Below are positions 1-10,555 of a stretch of 64,000 nucleotides of DNA, piece after piece. Origin of the DNA: Mycolicibacterium goodii (lineage in GTDB: Bacteria > Actinomycetota > Actinomycetes > Mycobacteriales > Mycobacteriaceae); the NCBI RefSeq assembly GCF_001187505.1, contig NZ_CP012150.1, forward strand, positions 5,862,048-5,926,047, in the 5' to 3' direction. Made by a program: the position numbers and the translations under genes. The number at the start of each line of letters is the position of its first letter. Position 1 is the stretch's first letter. The notes under the pieces are model-generated. The model saw nothing but the letters and a program-made list of their open reading frames with translations. It was not told the origin of the DNA and made no database searches.

Positions 1-1285
1 CGGTCACACGCCAGCCCAGCGGTTTGAGGGCCAACGCAATGATGGCAGTCATGACAGCGGTGAATACGGTTGCCACGACGGCGATCACGATCTGCACGAT
101 CAACTGCTGGATGCCACCACCGTAGAACAGGCCGGTCTCCGTGGCGAACAGACCGATCGCGACGGTGCCCCACAGGCCCGCAACCAGGTGCACGCCAACG
201 ACATCGAGCGAATCGTCGTAACCGAACTTGTATTTCAGGCTGACGGCGAGAGCGGACAGCGCACCGGCGATCGCACCGAGGATCAGCGACCCGACGGGGC
301 TCAGGGCGCCGCAGGCCGGGGTGATCGCGACGAGGCCGGCGACGATGCCCGAGGCCGCACCCACACTGGTCGGATGGCCGTCACGGACGCGCTCCACGAT
401 CAGCCAGCCCAGCATCGCGGCGGCGGTGGCGGCTGTGGTGTTCACCCACACCAGGCCCGCGGTCGCGTCGGCAGCGCCCTCGGAACCGACGTTGAAGCCG
501 AACCAACCGAACCACAGCAGCGCCGCACCGAGCATGACCCACGGGATGTTGTGCGGACGGAAGGCGGTCTTGCCGAACCCGCGGCGGCGGCCCACCAGGA
601 TCGCGAGCACCAGCGCGGCCATACCGGCGTTGATGTGCACCACGGTGCCGCCGGCGAAGTCGATCGGCGCAACGGTGGCCGACACTGTACCGTCGTCGGC
701 GGTGGTGGTGCCGAACAGCCACGAGGCGAACCCGCGCTCATTGCCCGACAGCAGGCCCCCGCCCCAAACCATGTGTGCCAGTGGGAAATACACCAGGGTG
801 ACCCACAGGCCGGAGAACAGCAGCCAGGTGCCGAACTTGACGCGCTCGGCCAGCGCGCCGCTGATCAGCGCGACGGTGATGACCGCGAATGTCAGCTGGA
901 AACCAACCCACACGATGGCGGGAACGGTGCCGAAGCCGCCGATCACCGACAGTTCGGTGCCGTCGATCTCGCGGGTCTCGAGCAGCTGGCTCAAACCGAA
1001 CAACGCAAACGGGTTGTCGAAGATCCCCGCGATGTCCGAACCACCGGTGTGCGCGGACGCAAACGACATGGAGTAGCCCCACAGTACGTAGATAACGCTG
1101 ACGACGCCCAGGGCTCCAAAAGACATCATCATCATGTTCAGTACGGATTTCTGCCGAGAAAGTCCGCCGTAGAAGAACGCCAGGCCCGGCGTCATCAGCA
1201 ATACCAGCGCGGCGCTCGCGAGCACCCACGCCGTATCGCCGCTGTCGAAGGCGGCGAACGATTCGTCAGGTAGGGCTAAGACCAC
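1..1285 (-). CDS. amt: Ammonium transporter Amt (3' end cut by window edge)
   Basis: Polytopic inner-membrane channel that conducts ammonium/ammonia. The reverse strand reads VVLALPDESFAAFDSG and then successive hydrophobic segments. Typical Amt motifs are visible: LAFFYGG near residue 35, the pore histidine in GGTVVHINAG and its twin in GVHLVAGLWGT. GTG at 1285 is chosen because AAGGAGG lies just upstream. 428 codons are present, and the usual length is about 440-450, so only the short cytoplasmic tail is missing. In mycobacteria amt is followed by glnB (PII) and glnD, which would lie off the left edge. A GlnR-type box lies 120 nt upstream, so nitrogen-limitation control is likely. Confidence 0.95.
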   Translation of the reverse strand, partial: MVLALPDESFAAFDSGDTAWVLASAALVLLMTPGLAFFYGGLSRQKSVLNMMMMSFGALGVVSVIYVLWGYSMSFASAHTGGSDIAGIFDNPFALFGLSQLLETREIDGTELSVIGGFGTVPAIVWVGFQLTFAVITVALISGALAERVKFGTWLLFSGLWVTLVYFPLAHMVWGGGLLSGNERGFASWLFGTTTADDGTVSATVAPIDFAGGTVVHINAGMAALVLAILVGRRRGFGKTAFRPHNIPWVMLGAALLWFGWFGFNVGSEGAADATAGLVWVNTTAATAAAMLGWLIVERVRDGHPTSVGAASGIVAGLVAITPACGALSPVGSLILGAIAGALSALAVSLKYKFGYDDSLDVVGVHLVAGLWGTVAIGLFATETGLFYGGGIQQLIVQIVIAVVATVFTAVMTAIIALALKPLGWRVT

Positions 1286-1404
1286 TTTGTGTGAACCTCC
1301 TTGGGAAGTGCGCCGACGGATCGGCCTCCCGATGAGATTCTGTTGCCGGCGTTTCACCGGTGATGCCGTTGCGTTTCCGGTAAGTGAACGCAATCCCGAT
1401 CACT

Positions 1405-1420
1405 GTTACGCTCATGTTTC
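1405..1420 (-). promoter_or_regulatory. Candidate GlnR binding box upstream of amt
   Basis: Read on the reverse strand the site is GAAAC-ATGAGC-GTAAC, an exact match to the actinobacterial GlnR pattern gnAAC-n6-GnAAC. It lies 120-135 nt upstream of the amt start in the intergenic gap to ftsY. In M. smegmatis the amt-glnB-glnD operon is a known GlnR target. I could not assign the -10/-35 elements of the promoter itself. Confidence 0.7.
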
Positions 1421-1475
1421 GGCCCCGACAAACCACTGGTCGTTGCACGGCGACCCGGGTCTGTAATGCCCGGTG

Positions 1476-2966
1476 TCAGCCCAGCAGCGCGTCGACGAAC
1501 GCGGCAGGCTCGAACGGCGCCAGATCGTCGGGCCCCTCACCGAGTCCCACCAGCTTGACCGGCACCCCGAGTTCCTGCTGTACACGGAACACGATGCCGC
1601 CCTTGGCCGTCCCGTCGAGCTTGGTGAGCACCACGCCGGTGATGTCGACCACCTCGGCGAACACCTTCGCCTGCGGCAGGCTGTTCTGACCGATCGTCGC
1701 GTCGAGCACCAGCAGCACCTCGTCGACCGCGGCCCGCTTCTCGACCACGCGCTTGACCTTGCCCAGCTCGTCCATCAGGCCGGTCTTGGTGTGCAGCCGT
1801 CCCGCGGTGTCGACGACGACCACGTCGGCGCCCTCGGAGATGCCGTGATCCACCGCGTCGAAGGCCACCGATGCCGGATCGGCGCCCTCGGGTCCGCGGA
1901 CCACCTCGGCGCCGACGCGCGACCCCCACGTCTGCAACTGGTCGGCGGCCGCGGCGCGGAAGGTGTCGGCCGCGCCGAGCACGACGCGCCTGCCGTCGGC
2001 GACCAGGACGCGCGCGAGCTTGCCGACGGTGGTGGTCTTGCCGGTGCCGTTGACCCCGACGACCAACAGCACCGAGGGTTTGTCGGCGTGCGGCAGCGCA
2101 CGGATCGAGCGGTCCAGTTCGGGCCTCAGCTCGCCCATCAGGACCTCACGCAGCACCGCACGGGCGTCGGCCTCGGTGCGCACGTTCTTGGCGGCCATCT
2201 GGGCCCGCAGCGCACCGATGACCGATTCGGTCACGACGGGTCCCAGATCGGCGATCAGCAGCGTGTCCTCGACCTCTTCCCAGGACTCCTCGTCGAGGTC
2301 GCCGCCGCCGAGCAGACCGAGCATGCTGCGGCCCAGCGCGTTCTGCGACTTGGCGAGCCTGCCGCGCAGCCGGCCCAGGCGGCCTTCCGCGGGGGCGATC
2401 TCCTCGATCGCCGACGGTGCCGGTTCGGCAACTTCCGGCGCGGGCGGGGCGGGCGGCGCCTCAGGCACCTCGGGCGCCACCTCGGGTTCGACCGTGGTCT
2501 GCGGCGCGGTCTCGGTGACCGGCTCGGGGACCGGCTCGATAACCGGCTCGGCCTCAGGCTCGGGGACGGGCTCGGCGGCGGGCTCGGGGACGGGCTCGGC
2601 GGGTGGCGCGGCGACGGAATCGCGTACCGGCGGCGCCGTGGGCTCGACGACCGGCGGTTCGGGCAACTGGACGTCGGCGATGCTCCGCTTGGGAGCGTCG
2701 CGCGGGATCGTGGCGTCGTCACCGACCGCGGGCAGCCCCGTGGTGTCGATGCGCTCGGCAGGCGGCGCGGTCCCGCCCTGACTGAAGGTGATGCCCGAAG
2801 ACGCCGTATAGCCGCCCGAGCGGTCGATCGTCTTCGTGGGCTCGGGAGCCGACAGCCTGATGCGGCGACGGCGGTACCGCACCAAACCGACGACGAGCGC
2901 GATGATGAGCAGAACCGCAACGACGGCGATCGCGACCCACAGACCTATCAAGGCACCTTCTGTCAC
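1476..2966 (-). CDS. ftsY: Signal recognition particle receptor FtsY
   Basis: SRP receptor GTPase that docks ribosome-SRP complexes at the membrane for co-translational insertion. Of 496 residues, about 5-28 form an N-terminal membrane helix followed by a basic RYRRRR patch. A long Pro/Glu-rich acidic linker spans roughly 60-180, and the NG domain follows. GTPase motifs are all present: GVNGTGKTTTVGKLA (P loop), DTFRAAAADQL, DTAGRLHTK and TKLDGTAKGG. The start is GTG at 2966. It lies 91 nt downstream of smc on the same strand, the usual actinobacterial smc-ftsY pairing. The acidic linker (EPVPEPAAEP-type repeats) is low complexity. Confidence 0.96.
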   Translation of the reverse strand: MTEGALIGLWVAIAVVAVLLIIALVVGLVRYRRRRIRLSAPEPTKTIDRSGGYTASSGITFSQGGTAPPAERIDTTGLPAVGDDATIPRDAPKRSIADVQLPEPPVVEPTAPPVRDSVAAPPAEPVPEPAAEPVPEPEAEPVIEPVPEPVTETAPQTTVEPEVAPEVPEAPPAPPAPEVAEPAPSAIEEIAPAEGRLGRLRGRLAKSQNALGRSMLGLLGGGDLDEESWEEVEDTLLIADLGPVVTESVIGALRAQMAAKNVRTEADARAVLREVLMGELRPELDRSIRALPHADKPSVLLVVGVNGTGKTTTVGKLARVLVADGRRVVLGAADTFRAAAADQLQTWGSRVGAEVVRGPEGADPASVAFDAVDHGISEGADVVVVDTAGRLHTKTGLMDELGKVKRVVEKRAAVDEVLLVLDATIGQNSLPQAKVFAEVVDITGVVLTKLDGTAKGGIVFRVQQELGVPVKLVGLGEGPDDLAPFEPAAFVDALLG

Positions 2967-3057
2967 CGGGCCATTGTCTCAGCTGGGCCGGGTGGCGCCG
3001 ACCGCCCGGGGTGCGCCGGGCGCCGACACACCGTGTCAGCAGCAGATCAGCAGCCGG

Positions 3058-6000
3058 TCAGCTGGGATTGGCGACCAGTTCCTGGCCGCGCATGCGCTGC
3101 GAGATCACGGTCGTGATGCCGTCGCCGCGCATGGTGACGCCGTAGAGCGCGTCGGCGATCTCCATGGTGGGCTTCTGGTGGGTGATCACGATCAGCTGCG
3201 AGCGCTCCCGCAGCTGTTCGAACAGGCTGATCAGCCTGCGCAGGTTGACGTCGTCGAGCGCGGCCTCGACCTCGTCCATGACATAGAACGGGGACGGGCG
3301 CGCGCGGAAGATCGCGACCAGCATGGCCACCGCGGTCAGCGACTTCTCGCCGCCGGACAGCAGCGAGAGTCGTTTGATCTTCTTGCCCGGCGGCCTGGCC
3401 TCGACCTCGATGCCCGTGGTGAGCATGTCGTTGGGGTCGGTCAGCAGCAGCCTGCCCTCGCCGCCGGGGAACAGCGTGGAGAACACCTGGGCGAACTCGC
3501 GCTCCACATCGGCGTACGCCTCGGTGAACACCTGCAGGATGCGGTTGTCGACCTCGGCGATCACGTCGAGCAGATCGGTGCGGGCGGCCTTGACGTCCTC
3601 CAGCTGGGTGGACAGGAAGTTGTAGCGCTCCTCCAGGGCCGCGAACTCCTCCAGCGCGAGCGGGTTCACCCGGCCCAGCTCGGCGAGTTCCCGCTCGGCG
3701 CGCTTGGCGCGGCGTTCCTGGGTCGCGCGATCGAACGGCATCGGGGCGGGCGCGGTCACCTGCTCACCGCGTTCCTTGGCCTGCTCGTACTCGGCCATCT
3801 CCAGCTCGCTCGGCGGCAGCGGCACCTGCGGACCGTATTCGGCGACCAGGTCACCTGCCGACATGCCGAACTGTTCGAGCGCCTGGGCCTCCAGTTGCTC
3901 GATCCGCAGCTGGGCCTGCGCCTTGGCCACCTCGTCGCGGTGCAGTGCGTCGGTGAGTGTGTTGATCCGGTTGTTGAGCGCGGTGACCTCCTCGCGGACC
4001 TCACCGAGGGCGCTCACCCGCAGCTGCCGCTCGGTGGCCAGCTCGTCTCGGCTGCGGGCCGCCGCGGCCACCACCGCACCCAGCTTCTCGGCGATGAGGC
4101 GCCCGCACTCCGACACCGCCGCCGCGACCCGCGCGGCGTACTCGCGGGCCGCGCGGGCGCGCTGGGCACGCACCCGCGCCTCGCGCTCGGCCGCGGCCGC
4201 CCGGCGCAGCGAATCGGCCCGTCCGCGAACGGCATTCGCGCGTTCCTCGGCGGTGCGTACGGCCAGGCGGGCTTCCACCTCGACCGCACGCGCGGCCTCC
4301 GCGGCGGCCACGGTGGTCTCCCGGTCGACCGGTTCGACGTCGAACATCGGCGTCTGCTCGGCGTTGGACAGCCGCGACTCCAGCTCACGCAGTTCCTCGA
4401 CGGTCTTGGTGCGGCCTGCCTCCAGCTCGTCACGCTGTTTGATCAGGCGCTGCCACTCCTGGTGGGCGCCGCGCGCATCCTGGCCCAGCCGGGCGAGCTG
4501 CTCGTAGATCGCCGAGATCGCGGCGTCAGATTCGTTGAGCGCGGCCAGGGCCTGCTCGGCCGCGTCCTGGCGCGCCGACTGCTCGGCCAGTGCCCCGGAC
4601 AGCGCCGCGCCGAGCTCGCTGGTCTGCTTCTCGGCCTGCTCCAGTTCGGTGCGGGCCTTGTCGATCTCGGATGCGATCTCTAGAGTGCTTGGTTTGCGGT
4701 CGGATCCGCCGCTGACCCAGCCGGGGCCCACGAGATCGCCCTCGGTGGTCACTGCACGCAGTTCGGGGCGCGCGGACACCAGGGCCAGACCCGCGGCCAT
4801 GTCGGAAACCACGGCCACACCCGTCAGCATCGCGGTGACCGCTCCGCGCAGGCGGTCGGGCACCGACACCAGGTCGGTGGCCCACGTCGCGCCCGGCGGC
4901 AGGGTGGCCTGCGGTGCCGAACCGATGGCGCTCCAGTCGCCGAGGACGATCGCCGCACGGCCACCGTCGGATTCCTTGAGCGCAGCGACCGCGGCGGCGG
5001 CCGCGCCGAAGTTCTCGGCGGCCAGTGCGTCGGCCGCGGCCCCGAGCACGGCGGCCACGGCCACCTCGTAGCCCGGCCGGACCTTCAAGAAGTCGCCGAT
5101 CGAGCCGAAAAGTCCCGCACTGCTGTGGTTCTTCTGCAGCCACGCGGCGCCGTCGCGACGGTCCAGGCCCACCGACAGCGCCTCGATGCGGGCGCGCAGC
5201 GACGCGACCTGGCGTTCGGCGGCGCGCTCGGCGGACTGCAGCTCGGCGACGCGTTCGTCGGCGAGCCGCAACGCGGCCACGGTGCGGTCGTGATGCTCGT
5301 CGAGGCCGACCTCGCCCGCGTCGAGTTCGCCGACGCGGCTCTGCACCTGTTCGAACTCGGCCTGCGCGTGCTCGGCCTTGGCCGCGGCCTCCTCGATGCT
5401 CACCGAGAGCCGCATGACGCCTTCGTCGATCGACTCGACGCGCGTGCGCATGGTGTCGACCTGGCCGGCCAGGCGCGCGAGCCCCTCGCGGCGGTCCGCC
5501 TCGGCGCGGGCCGCGGCCATGTGGGCGCGTTCGGCATCGGCGGCGATCTGCTCCCGTTCGGCCAATTCGGCACGCGCCGCCTCCAGCGCGGTCCGCGCCT
5601 GGAACAGCTCCTCCTGCAGTTGGGCCTCGAGCTCGGCGACCTCGGCGGCCTCGGCCTCCAGTGCCTCCGGATCGCGCCCCGAGGACATCTCCGGTTCGGC
5701 GTCGAGCATCTGCGCGCGGTCGGTCGCGATGCGCACCGTGGCGCTGACCCGTTCGGCCAGCGCCGACGCGCGGAACCAGGTCTGCTGGGCGGCCTCGGCG
5801 CGGCGCGTCAGCTCGGCCACGGCCGCCTCGTGGGCCTGCAGTTCGACCGTGGCCGACTGCAGGCGCACGGTGAGCTCCTCGTGTTCCTTGCGCAGCGCGG
5901 TCTCGGCCTGGTTGGTGTTCTGGAACTCCACCTGCCTGCGCACCAGGTCGTCGGCGGCCAGCCGCAGGCGGGCGTCGCGCAGATCGGCCTGGATGGTCTG

Positions 6001-6645
6001 GGCGCGCCGGGCCATCTCGGCCTGGCGGCCGAGCGGTTTGAGCTGGCGGCGCAGCTCGGTGGTGAGGTCGGTGAGGCGGGCAAGGTTGGCCGCCATCGAC
6101 TCGAGTTTGCGGACCGCTTTTTCCTTGCGCTTGCGGTGTTTGAGGACACCGGCCGCCTCCTCGATGAAGGCGCGCCGGTCCTCGGGGCGGGATTCGAGGA
6201 TCTCCGAGAGCTTGCCCTGGCCGACGATGACGTGCATCTCGCGGCCGATACCGGAGTCGCTGAGCAGCTCCTGGACGTCCATCAGCCGGCAGCTGGCGCC
6301 GTTGATCTCGTACTCGCCGGCCCCGTCGCGGAACATCCGGCGGGTGATCGACACCTCGGAGTACTCGATCGGCAACGCGTTGTCGGAGTTGTCGATGGTC
6401 AGGGTCACCTCGGCCCGGCCGAGTGGGGCACGCGAGGACGTGCCCGCGAAGATGACGTCCTCCATCTTGCCGCCGCGCAACGTCTTGGCGCCCTGCTCGC
6501 CCATCACCCAGGTGAGCGCGTCGACGACGTTGGACTTTCCGGAGCCGTTGGGGCCGACGACGCAGGTGATGCCGGGTTCGAAGCGCAGAGTCGTCGGCGA
6601 GGCAAAGGATTTGAAGCCCTTGAGCGTCAGACTCTTGAGGTGCAC
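3058..6645 (-). CDS. smc: Chromosome segregation ATPase SMC
   Basis: Condensin subunit that folds and segregates the chromosome, normally with ScpA and ScpB. The 1195 residues match the bacterial SMC length. The N-terminal ATPase half has Walker A GPNGSGKS at 31-38. Long Glu/Ala/Arg-rich coiled coils flank a Gly/Ala/Val-rich hinge at about 510-660. The C-terminal head carries the ABC signature [15 protein letters not shown] and Walker [15 protein letters not shown]. The ATG start follows acyP by 26 nt on the same strand, so osmC-like, acyP, smc and ftsY probably form one transcript. scpA and scpB are not in the window. Confidence 0.97.
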   Translation of the reverse strand: MHLKSLTLKGFKSFASPTTLRFEPGITCVVGPNGSGKSNVVDALTWVMGEQGAKTLRGGKMEDVIFAGTSSRAPLGRAEVTLTIDNSDNALPIEYSEVSITRRMFRDGAGEYEINGASCRLMDVQELLSDSGIGREMHVIVGQGKLSEILESRPEDRRAFIEEAAGVLKHRKRKEKAVRKLESMAANLARLTDLTTELRRQLKPLGRQAEMARRAQTIQADLRDARLRLAADDLVRRQVEFQNTNQAETALRKEHEELTVRLQSATVELQAHEAAVAELTRRAEAAQQTWFRASALAERVSATVRIATDRAQMLDAEPEMSSGRDPEALEAEAAEVAELEAQLQEELFQARTALEAARAELAEREQIAADAERAHMAAARAEADRREGLARLAGQVDTMRTRVESIDEGVMRLSVSIEEAAAKAEHAQAEFEQVQSRVGELDAGEVGLDEHHDRTVAALRLADERVAELQSAERAAERQVASLRARIEALSVGLDRRDGAAWLQKNHSSAGLFGSIGDFLKVRPGYEVAVAAVLGAAADALAAENFGAAAAAVAALKESDGGRAAIVLGDWSAIGSAPQATLPPGATWATDLVSVPDRLRGAVTAMLTGVAVVSDMAAGLALVSARPELRAVTTEGDLVGPGWVSGGSDRKPSTLEIASEIDKARTELEQAEKQTSELGAALSGALAEQSARQDAAEQALAALNESDAAISAIYEQLARLGQDARGAHQEWQRLIKQRDELEAGRTKTVEELRELESRLSNAEQTPMFDVEPVDRETTVAAAEAARAVEVEARLAVRTAEERANAVRGRADSLRRAAAAEREARVRAQRARAAREYAARVAAAVSECGRLIAEKLGAVVAAAARSRDELATERQLRVSALGEVREEVTALNNRINTLTDALHRDEVAKAQAQLRIEQLEAQALEQFGMSAGDLVAEYGPQVPLPPSELEMAEYEQAKERGEQVTAPAPMPFDRATQERRAKRAERELAELGRVNPLALEEFAALEERYNFLSTQLEDVKAARTDLLDVIAEVDNRILQVFTEAYADVEREFAQVFSTLFPGGEGRLLLTDPNDMLTTGIEVEARPPGKKIKRLSLLSGGEKSLTAVAMLVAIFRARPSPFYVMDEVEAALDDVNLRRLISLFEQLRERSQLIVITHQKPTMEIADALYGVTMRGDGITTVISQRMRGQELVANPS

Positions 6646-6671
6646 GACGCCTTACCCTACCGCCGTGTCGG

Positions 6672-6968
6672 CTACCTTTCGCTGAACCCGGTCATTGGGG
6701 CGTCGGGTTCGTTCCAGTCGGCGATGACGTTGTCGACGGTTCCGGGGGTTTCGCCGCTTCGCAGCAGCTCAAGAAGTTTCTCACAGGCCTCACGCGACCC
6801 CTGCGCCACAACGTGCACACGACCGTCCGGCCGGTTCGAGGCAAACCCGGTCAGCCCCAGTTCCAGGGCGCGCGACCGGGTCCACCACCGAAACCCCACA
6901 CCCTGCACGTGGCCGTGCACCCAGGCGCTCAGTCGCGCCTCGTCGCGGCGAGGGTGTGGCCCGGTCAT
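6672..6968 (-). CDS. acyP: Acylphosphatase
   Basis: Small enzyme (98 aa) that hydrolyses acyl phosphates such as acetyl phosphate or carbamoyl phosphate. The family signature is complete: HGHVQGVGFRWW with the phosphate-binding Arg27, and SNRPDGRVHVVAQG with the catalytic Asn45. I start at the ATG at 6968. Its ATGA overlaps the stop of the upstream OsmC-family gene and yields the normal family length; a longer in-frame extension would add only low-complexity sequence. Placement directly upstream of smc is the usual mycobacterial arrangement. Confidence 0.93.
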   Translation of the reverse strand: MTGPHPRRDEARLSAWVHGHVQGVGFRWWTRSRALELGLTGFASNRPDGRVHVVAQGSREACEKLLELLRSGETPGTVDNVIADWNEPDAPMTGFSER

Positions 6969-7384
6969 TTCGGCAGGACGGTGTCGGCCACCCGGAATGT
7001 CACCTCGGTGCCCGCCTTGAGGGTCCGCCCCACGGTGCACACCTGGTCGACGGCACGTTCGACGACCGTGAGCACGCGCTTGACCTCGGCCTCCGACAGA
7101 CCGGACAGGTCGATCTCGAGCGTCTCCTGCAGGTGCGGGTAGACCTCACGTTCGCGGTCGGCGGCACCCGACACGCGGATCGTCGCCGGGTAATCCTCGC
7201 CCAGCCGGCGGCTCAGCGGCTGATCGCTGGACATACCGGTGCACGCGGCCAGCGCGATCTTCATGAGCTCGCCCGGCGTGAACACGCCCTCGACGTCCTC
7301 ACTGCCCACGAGCACCTCGGCGCCCCGCGAACTGCGCCCCGTATAGCGGCGCACACCCGTACGCTCAACCCAGAGATCGGTCAT
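6965..7384 (-). CDS. OsmC/Ohr-family protein (thiol peroxidase type)
   Basis: 139 aa, the usual length for OsmC/Ohr proteins that reduce organic hydroperoxides with a pair of cysteines. Cys48 lies in LALAACTGMSSD and Cys116 in VDQVCTVGRTLKAG, matching the peroxidatic and resolving cysteine positions of the family. The substrate is not visible from sequence. It is the first gene of a four-gene reverse-strand run, and its stop overlaps the acyP start by 4 nt. The 152 nt upstream are shared with the divergent membrane-protein gene at 7537. Confidence 0.88.
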   Translation of the reverse strand: MTDLWVERTGVRRYTGRSSRGAEVLVGSEDVEGVFTPGELMKIALAACTGMSSDQPLSRRLGEDYPATIRVSGAADREREVYPHLQETLEIDLSGLSEAEVKRVLTVVERAVDQVCTVGRTLKAGTEVTFRVADTVLPK

Positions 7385-7536
7385 GCGCTATTTCTACACG
7401 CCGCGCCGAACAGGTATTCCCGCAGTGTTCGACCAGCTTGGACGGTGTGAACGCGGACCATGGCCGCCGATCGTCGACCGCCGCGACCCGCCGTCTCGGG
7501 GATAGACTGGCGTACCGCCATCCGCTGAGGAGCACA

Positions 7537-8298
7537 GTGACTTACCCGCCGAGCAATCCGCCCGCATCGCCGCCGCCAGGGCCGGACGGTCCGTGGCAGC
7601 AGCCGCCGCAGGCCTACCCGCAGTACGGCGCACCGCAGTACGGCGACCCCCAGCCGGGCGCGCAACCGTACTACGGCGCGCCGCAGTACGACCCGCAGAC
7701 CTACGGCGCGCCCTATCCCGGCCAGCAGCCGTACGGATACCCCCAGCAGCCGGCATACGGGCAGCCGCAGTACGGCCAACCGCAGCAGCCGTACGGATAC
7801 GACCCTTACGGTCCCGGCGCGCCGCAGGGCTATCCGCAGCCGCAACCGCCGTCGAACAACAAACGGGGACTCATCATCGGCGGCGCGATCGCGGCCGCGG
7901 TGATCCTGATCGTGATCATCGGGCTGGTGGTCGTCATGCTGATACCGCGGCAGTCGAGCGATCAGAAGGCCATCCAGCAGCTGCTCAAGGACGTCGGGTC
8001 GACGAGCAACTTCTCCACCGCGCTGGAGAACTACTTCTGCACAGACGATCAGGCGTTGTTCGACATGTCGGCCCTCGAAGAACTCGGGATCGATCCCTCG
8101 ATGATCGACAGTCCCCCGATGGAGAAGCCGGACGAGTCCGCCACCATCGGTGACATCACCGTCGACGGCGACACCGCCACCGCCCAGGTCCAGAGCAAAG
8201 CCGGAACGGGCACAATGCATTTCCGCAAGGAAAGCGGCGAATGGAAGGTGTGCATGTCCGATTCGCCGACCCTGTCGAACATGCCCGGGTTCAACTGA
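7537..8298 (+). CDS. Single-pass membrane protein with Pro/Gln/Tyr-rich cytoplasmic tail
   Basis: 253 aa from GTG 7537, preceded by GAGGAG at a good distance. Residues 1-105 are a low-complexity Pro/Gln/Tyr/Gly tail built of QYGAPQYG- and QPYGYP-like units. One transmembrane helix follows ([25 protein letters not shown]). The extracytoplasmic domain of about 120 aa ([11 protein letters not shown] ... EWKVCMSD) resembles the NTF2/DUF4878-like lipoprotein fold common in mycobacteria and has two cysteines ([15 protein letters not shown]) that could form a disulfide. No enzymatic motif is seen. The 3' end overlaps convergent mutM by 8 nt. Function unknown. Confidence 0.82.
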   Translation: MTYPPSNPPASPPPGPDGPWQQPPQAYPQYGAPQYGDPQPGAQPYYGAPQYDPQTYGAPYPGQQPYGYPQQPAYGQPQYGQPQQPYGYDPYGPGAPQGYPQPQPPSNNKRGLIIGGAIAAAVILIVIIGLVVVMLIPRQSSDQKAIQQLLKDVGSTSNFSTALENYFCTDDQALFDMSALEELGIDPSMIDSPPMEKPDESATIGDITVDGDTATAQVQSKAGTGTMHFRKESGEWKVCMSDSPTLSNMPGFN

Positions 8299-9178
8299 TC
8301 CCGAGTCGATCGGGACCTGGTCGAGGGCGCGGCGCCCGTGGCCGCGGCTGGCATCGCGGGCAGTAGAACGACGACCGGTTCATGAACTTCTCGCGGCGCA
8401 TGATCGCTCCGCACCGCCGGCACGGCTCACCTTCGCGGCCGTAGGCGTCCAATGACCGGTCGAAGTACCCGGATTCGCCGTTGACGTTGACATACAGCGA
8501 GTCGAACGACGTGCCGCCCTGCCCCAGCGCATCCGTCATCACCTCGGCGGCCGCGTCGAGCAGCTCGGCGAGGCGACGGCGCGGCAGGGCCGCGGCGATC
8601 CGCGCGCCGTTGATCTTGGTGCGCCACAGGGCCTCGTCGGCGTAGATGTTGCCGACACCCGACACCACGGTCTGATCGAGCAACTGCCGCTTGATCTCGG
8701 AGTGCTTGCCCCGCAACACCGTGACGACCCGGTCGCGGTCGAACAGCGGGTCGAGCGGGTCACGCGCGATGTGCGCCACCGGCTCGGGCACGTCGGTGCC
8801 GTCGACGGTGACCATCTCGGTCAGCTGCCACCCGCCGAACGTGCGCTGGTCGACGAAACTCAGCGCGGTGCCGTCGTCGAGCACCGCCGCGATGCGCAGG
8901 TGCCGCGTGTCGCGGATCGGGCCGAGCAGCATCTGCCCGCTCATGCCGAGGTGGACCACGAGCGCCGCGGAGTCATCGAGGGTGAGCCACAGGTACTTTC
9001 CCCGCCGCCCGGTCCCGGTGATCCGCGCGTCCAGCAGGCGCGCGGTCAGATCCGCCGGGCCCGCCTCGTGACGGCGCACCGCGCGCGGATGGTGCACGCG
9101 CACCGCGGTGATGGCCTTGCCGGTCACGTGCTCGGCCAGCCCGCGCCGGACCACCTCGACCTCGGGAAGCTCAGGCAT
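8291..9178 (-). CDS. mutM: Formamidopyrimidine-DNA glycosylase (Fpg/MutM)
   Basis: Bifunctional glycosylase/AP lyase removing 8-oxoguanine and formamidopyrimidines. The 295 aa begin [14 protein letters not shown], so the catalytic Pro2 and Glu3 are in place. RGKYLWLTL supplies the conserved lysine, and [12 protein letters not shown] is the helix-two-turn-helix motif. The C-terminal zinc finger is intact (CRRC ... CPRC, C-x2-C-x16-C-x2-C). It lies 6 nt downstream of rnc in the same direction, forming the yceD-rnc-mutM run standard in mycobacteria. The last 8 nt overlap the convergent membrane-protein gene. Confidence 0.97.
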   Translation of the reverse strand: MPELPEVEVVRRGLAEHVTGKAITAVRVHHPRAVRRHEAGPADLTARLLDARITGTGRRGKYLWLTLDDSAALVVHLGMSGQMLLGPIRDTRHLRIAAVLDDGTALSFVDQRTFGGWQLTEMVTVDGTDVPEPVAHIARDPLDPLFDRDRVVTVLRGKHSEIKRQLLDQTVVSGVGNIYADEALWRTKINGARIAAALPRRRLAELLDAAAEVMTDALGQGGTSFDSLYVNVNGESGYFDRSLDAYGREGEPCRRCGAIMRREKFMNRSSFYCPRCQPRPRAPRPRPGPDRLGIS

Positions 9179-9184
9179 CGCGGG

Positions 9185-9873
<689 letters not shown>

Positions 9874-9877
<4 letters not shown>

Positions 9878-10488
9878 GCATCTCCCCCGGCTTTGTCCCT
9901 GTCGCCTCGCGCATCGTCCGGCAGCATCCCGGCGAGCTTGGCCCACCGCGGGTCGATCTTCTCGTGACCGTGGCCGGGTTCGGCGGTGGCCAGCGGGATG
10001 CCGCAGTCCGGGCACAGTCCCGGACAGTCCGGTTCGCACAGGGGCGCGAACGGCAGCGTCATGCCGACCGCGTCGACGATCGGCTGCTCCAGGTCGACGG
10101 TGTCGGGGCGGCCGCTGCCGCCCACCCGGGCGACCTCGTCGGACGCGGAGGTCTCGTCGGTGGTGCTGTCGGGGTAGGCGTACAACTCGGTGAGCTCGAT
10201 CTCGACGTTGCCGGTGATCGAGGTCAGGCACCGCGCGCACTCACCGACGGTGGGCGCCGAGACCGTGCCGGTCACCAGCACACCCTCGGACACCGATTCC
10301 AGCCGCAGATCCAGCTCGAGCTCGGCGCCGGGCTCAATCGCGATGAGGTCCAAGCCGATTCGCGCGGGGCTGGGCACGGTCTCGCGGTGCGTCAACATCG
10401 AACCGGGCCGCCGGCCCAGACGGGAGACATCGAGCACCAGCGGCGATCGTGACTCGCGGTGTCCAGCCGCGCTCGCATGCGTCGCCAT
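9874..10488 (-). CDS. YceD/DUF177 family protein
   Basis: 204 aa. The conserved DUF177 region includes [21 protein letters not shown] and [20 protein letters not shown]. Near the C terminus is a cysteine cluster ([12 protein letters not shown]). Bacterial YceD proteins are linked to 23S rRNA and large-subunit assembly, which fits its overlap with rnc. In many bacteria rpmF lies between these genes, but here it is absent. ATG start at 10488. Molecular function is inferred only from family and context. Confidence 0.87.
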
Positions 10489-10555
10489 ACCGCAATCCTA
10501 CGGTGACGCCGTATTCACGATGCGCCACCTCGGCTCACCGCAGGTGAGCAGATGT

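Noticed and set aside
1266..1448. 60-codon reverse-strand frame covering the amt leader
   Set aside because: It spans the GlnR box and the amt ribosome site, has no recognisable domain and overlaps the amt start out of frame.
2480..2640. Repetitive GGCTCGGGGACGGGCTCGG-like DNA in ftsY as a possible non-coding repeat
   Set aside because: It is in frame and encodes the Pro/Glu-rich linker typical of actinobacterial FtsY.
5125..7020. A 631-codon open frame on the forward strand opposite smc and acyP
   Set aside because: Typical antisense shadow of a high-GC gene: low-complexity Gly/Leu/Arg sequence with no domain, while the opposite strand encodes an unmistakable SMC protein. Similar frames opposite ftsY, pyc, serA, ilvB and ppk1 were dismissed for the same reason.
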